Shown: positions 5,776 to 6,791 of the stretch, in pieces | Layout: every line of letters begins with the position of its first letter | How positions within the stretch are numbered: position 1 is the first letter of the stretch | Notes under the pieces: model-generated | Databases searched by the model: none | The model's input: only the letters and a program-made list of their open reading frames with translations | Told to the model about the DNA's origin: nothing | Source of the DNA: Desulfobacterales bacterium | GTDB lineage: Bacteria; Desulfobacterota; Desulfobacteria; Desulfobacterales; Desulfosalsimonadaceae | Length of the DNA stretch: 6,791 nucleotides | Assembly (NCBI GenBank): GCA_018224315.1 | Contig: JAGTVF010000277.1 | Span: 1 to 6,791, forward strand | Direction: 5' to 3' | Program-made: the position numbers and the translations under genes

Positions 5776-6465
5776 ATGGAAAAATTCAATCCACAACATT
5801 GCATTATCGTTTTTGTCAAGGCCCCGGTGGAGGGTTTTGTCAAGACCCGGCTGGCGGGATGCCTTGGTGCGCGCGGGGCGCTGCTGCTCTACCGGGCGCT
5901 TGCAGAAGATGTGCTGGCGGCTGTCTGCGCCATGAACTGCCAGGTGCGCGTTTTTTATTATCCAGTGGATCAGCATGACATTGTGCGCGGCTGGATAGGA
6001 AATCATGTCCGGCTTTATGCCCAGCAGGGAGCGGATCTGGGCCGGCGCATGCATCACGCGCTTTGCAGCGCTGAGGCCGATGGCTTTCAACGCATCATCC
6101 TGGTGGGCTCGGATATGCCGGAGATTGATCAAAAGATTCTCCAAAGCGGTTTTTCAGCCCTGGAAACCCGGCCGGCGGTTTTCGGTCCGGCAAAGGACGG
6201 GGGATATTACCTGGCGGGGTTTGCGTCCGGCTGCATTTTTCCGCAGGCTTTTTCCGGCATTGCCTGGGGCACTTCGCAGGTTTTTAAAGAAACCATGAAG
6301 CGGTTTGCAGAAAAAGGGCAAACCCCGGGGGTGCTGCCTGTTCTCAGCGATGTGGACACCCCTGAAGATCTCCGGGCCCTGGCAGCAAAACTGGCAGCGG
6401 ACAAGGGCTTGCACAACCGGCTTGTTCGCACCCGGGCCGTGCTCGGGAAAATGAAGGTCATCTGA
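5776..6465 (+). CDS. TIGR04282-family glycosyltransferase-fold protein (DUF2064)
   Basis: This 229-residue cytoplasmic protein has a nucleotide-diphospho-sugar transferase (GT-A/CofC-like) fold. The signatures are all in place: FVKAPVEGFVKTRL (13-26), which forms the nucleotide-binding start; LVGSDMPEI (109-117), with D113 as the likely metal aspartate; GPAKDGGYYLAGF (137-149); WGTSQVF (164-170); and SDVDTPEDL (191-199). It is named in TIGRFAMs as the 'rSAM/selenodomain-associated transferase 1' family. The actual donor and acceptor are not established. The ATG at 5776 is the only sensible start, and the conserved motif begins 12 residues in. It lacks an evident ribosome binding site. The next gene, of the partner TIGR04283 family, starts 22 nt downstream, so the two are almost certainly co-transcribed and probably act in one pathway. 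Confidence 0.92.
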   Translation: MEKFNPQHCIIVFVKAPVEGFVKTRLAGCLGARGALLLYRALAEDVLAAVCAMNCQVRVFYYPVDQHDIVRGWIGNHVRLYAQQGADLGRRMHHALCSAEADGFQRIILVGSDMPEIDQKILQSGFSALETRPAVFGPAKDGGYYLAGFASGCIFPQAFSGIAWGTSQVFKETMKRFAEKGQTPGVLPVLSDVDTPEDLRALAAKLAADKGLHNRLVRTRAVLGKMKVI

Positions 6466-6487
6466 AATCTGAAAACAGGACAAGTCT

Positions 6488-6791
6488 GTGCGCAAATCCA
6501 TGAAACCGGCAAAAGATGTTCAAATCCTCCTGCCCCCGGCGGTTTCCGTCATTGTGCCGGTTTTAAACGAGGGCGGAACAATAAACCGAACAATCCGGCA
6601 TCTTTCCGATGCATGCAGGGGAGCTGCTGCCGAGTTTATAATCGTTGACGGAGATCCTGCGGGCTCCACTATCCATTGTCTCGGTAATCGCCAGGCAAAA
6701 ACCCTTGTTGCCCCGGCCGGCCGGGCATCGCAGATGAACGCCGGGGCAGAGGCTGCCAAAGGCGGAATCCTGTTTTTTGTTCATGCGGACA
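6488..6791 (+). CDS. TIGR04283-family glycosyltransferase (GT2-like), N-terminal part, cut by the window edge
   Basis: From a GTG at 6488 the frame stays open to the window end (101 codons). AGGA at 6477-6480 lies seven bases upstream; an ATG at 6500 is a less well-placed alternative. The family signatures are clear: VSVIVPVLNEGGTI (19-32), the first strand of a GT-A fold; FIIVDGDPAGST (50-61), the nucleotide-binding acidic loop; and GRASQMNAGAEAAKGG (78-93) leading to FFVHAD (96-101), which ends at the family's metal-binding aspartate. The usual 'DGGSTDGT' of GT2 enzymes appears here as DGDPAGST. It is the 'rSAM/selenodomain-associated transferase 2' family partner of the upstream gene. Where both domains are fused or adjacent they are taken to work together; the product is unknown. 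The C-terminal half is outside the window. Confidence 0.9.
   Translation, partial: MRKSMKPAKDVQILLPPAVSVIVPVLNEGGTINRTIRHLSDACRGAAAEFIIVDGDPAGSTIHCLGNRQAKTLVAPAGRASQMNAGAEAAKGGILFFVHAD

Overview
The window looks like chromosomal DNA of a fairly GC-rich anaerobic bacterium. A sulfate-reducing or related member of the Desulfobacterota is the best guess. The basis is a four-subunit archaeal/anaerobe-type 2-oxoacid:ferredoxin oxidoreductase, a regulator with an HTH and a cupin domain, and a paired TIGR04282/TIGR04283 glycosyltransferase set. The taxon is an inference; there is no rRNA or other marker gene here. All genes look intact except the two cut by the window edges. I see no mobile element, CRISPR array, tRNA or rRNA.

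Left part (1-1102): the N-terminus of a minus-strand gene runs off the left edge (possibly a LUD-domain/lactate-utilisation type protein). It is divergent from a plus-strand XRE-cupin regulator (343-978). Their shared 251-bp upstream region carries a perfect 14-bp AT-rich palindrome beside a TATAAA box. Between the regulator and the oxidoreductase operon, which converge, lies a striking set of three nested inverted repeats (990-1087).

Centre (1103-4181): a minus-strand operon in the order gamma, delta, alpha, beta (porG-porD-porA-porB) encodes a complete pyruvate-type 2-oxoacid:ferredoxin oxidoreductase. It would interconvert pyruvate (or a close 2-oxoacid) plus CoA with acetyl-CoA, CO2 and reduced ferredoxin. 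Gamma and delta overlap by one base, delta and alpha are 4 nt apart, and alpha and beta are 76 nt apart. The delta subunit has an unusually stretched first iron-sulfur motif.

Right part (4182-6791): a 274-bp divergent region with a 14-bp GC-centred palindrome leads to a small two-part protein with a C-terminal zinc ribbon (4456-4872, TTG start). This converges on a minus-strand membrane fatty-acid hydroxylase/sterol-desaturase family enzyme (4894-5703). Back-to-back with that enzyme, across 72 bp holding two interleaved promoters, starts a pair of glycosyltransferase-fold genes of the TIGR04282 and TIGR04283 families. The second is cut by the right edge.

No clearly new system is visible. The items most worth a second look are the nested palindrome, the delta-subunit cysteine spacing, the interleaved promoters with a near-leaderless transcript, and the small zinc-ribbon protein.
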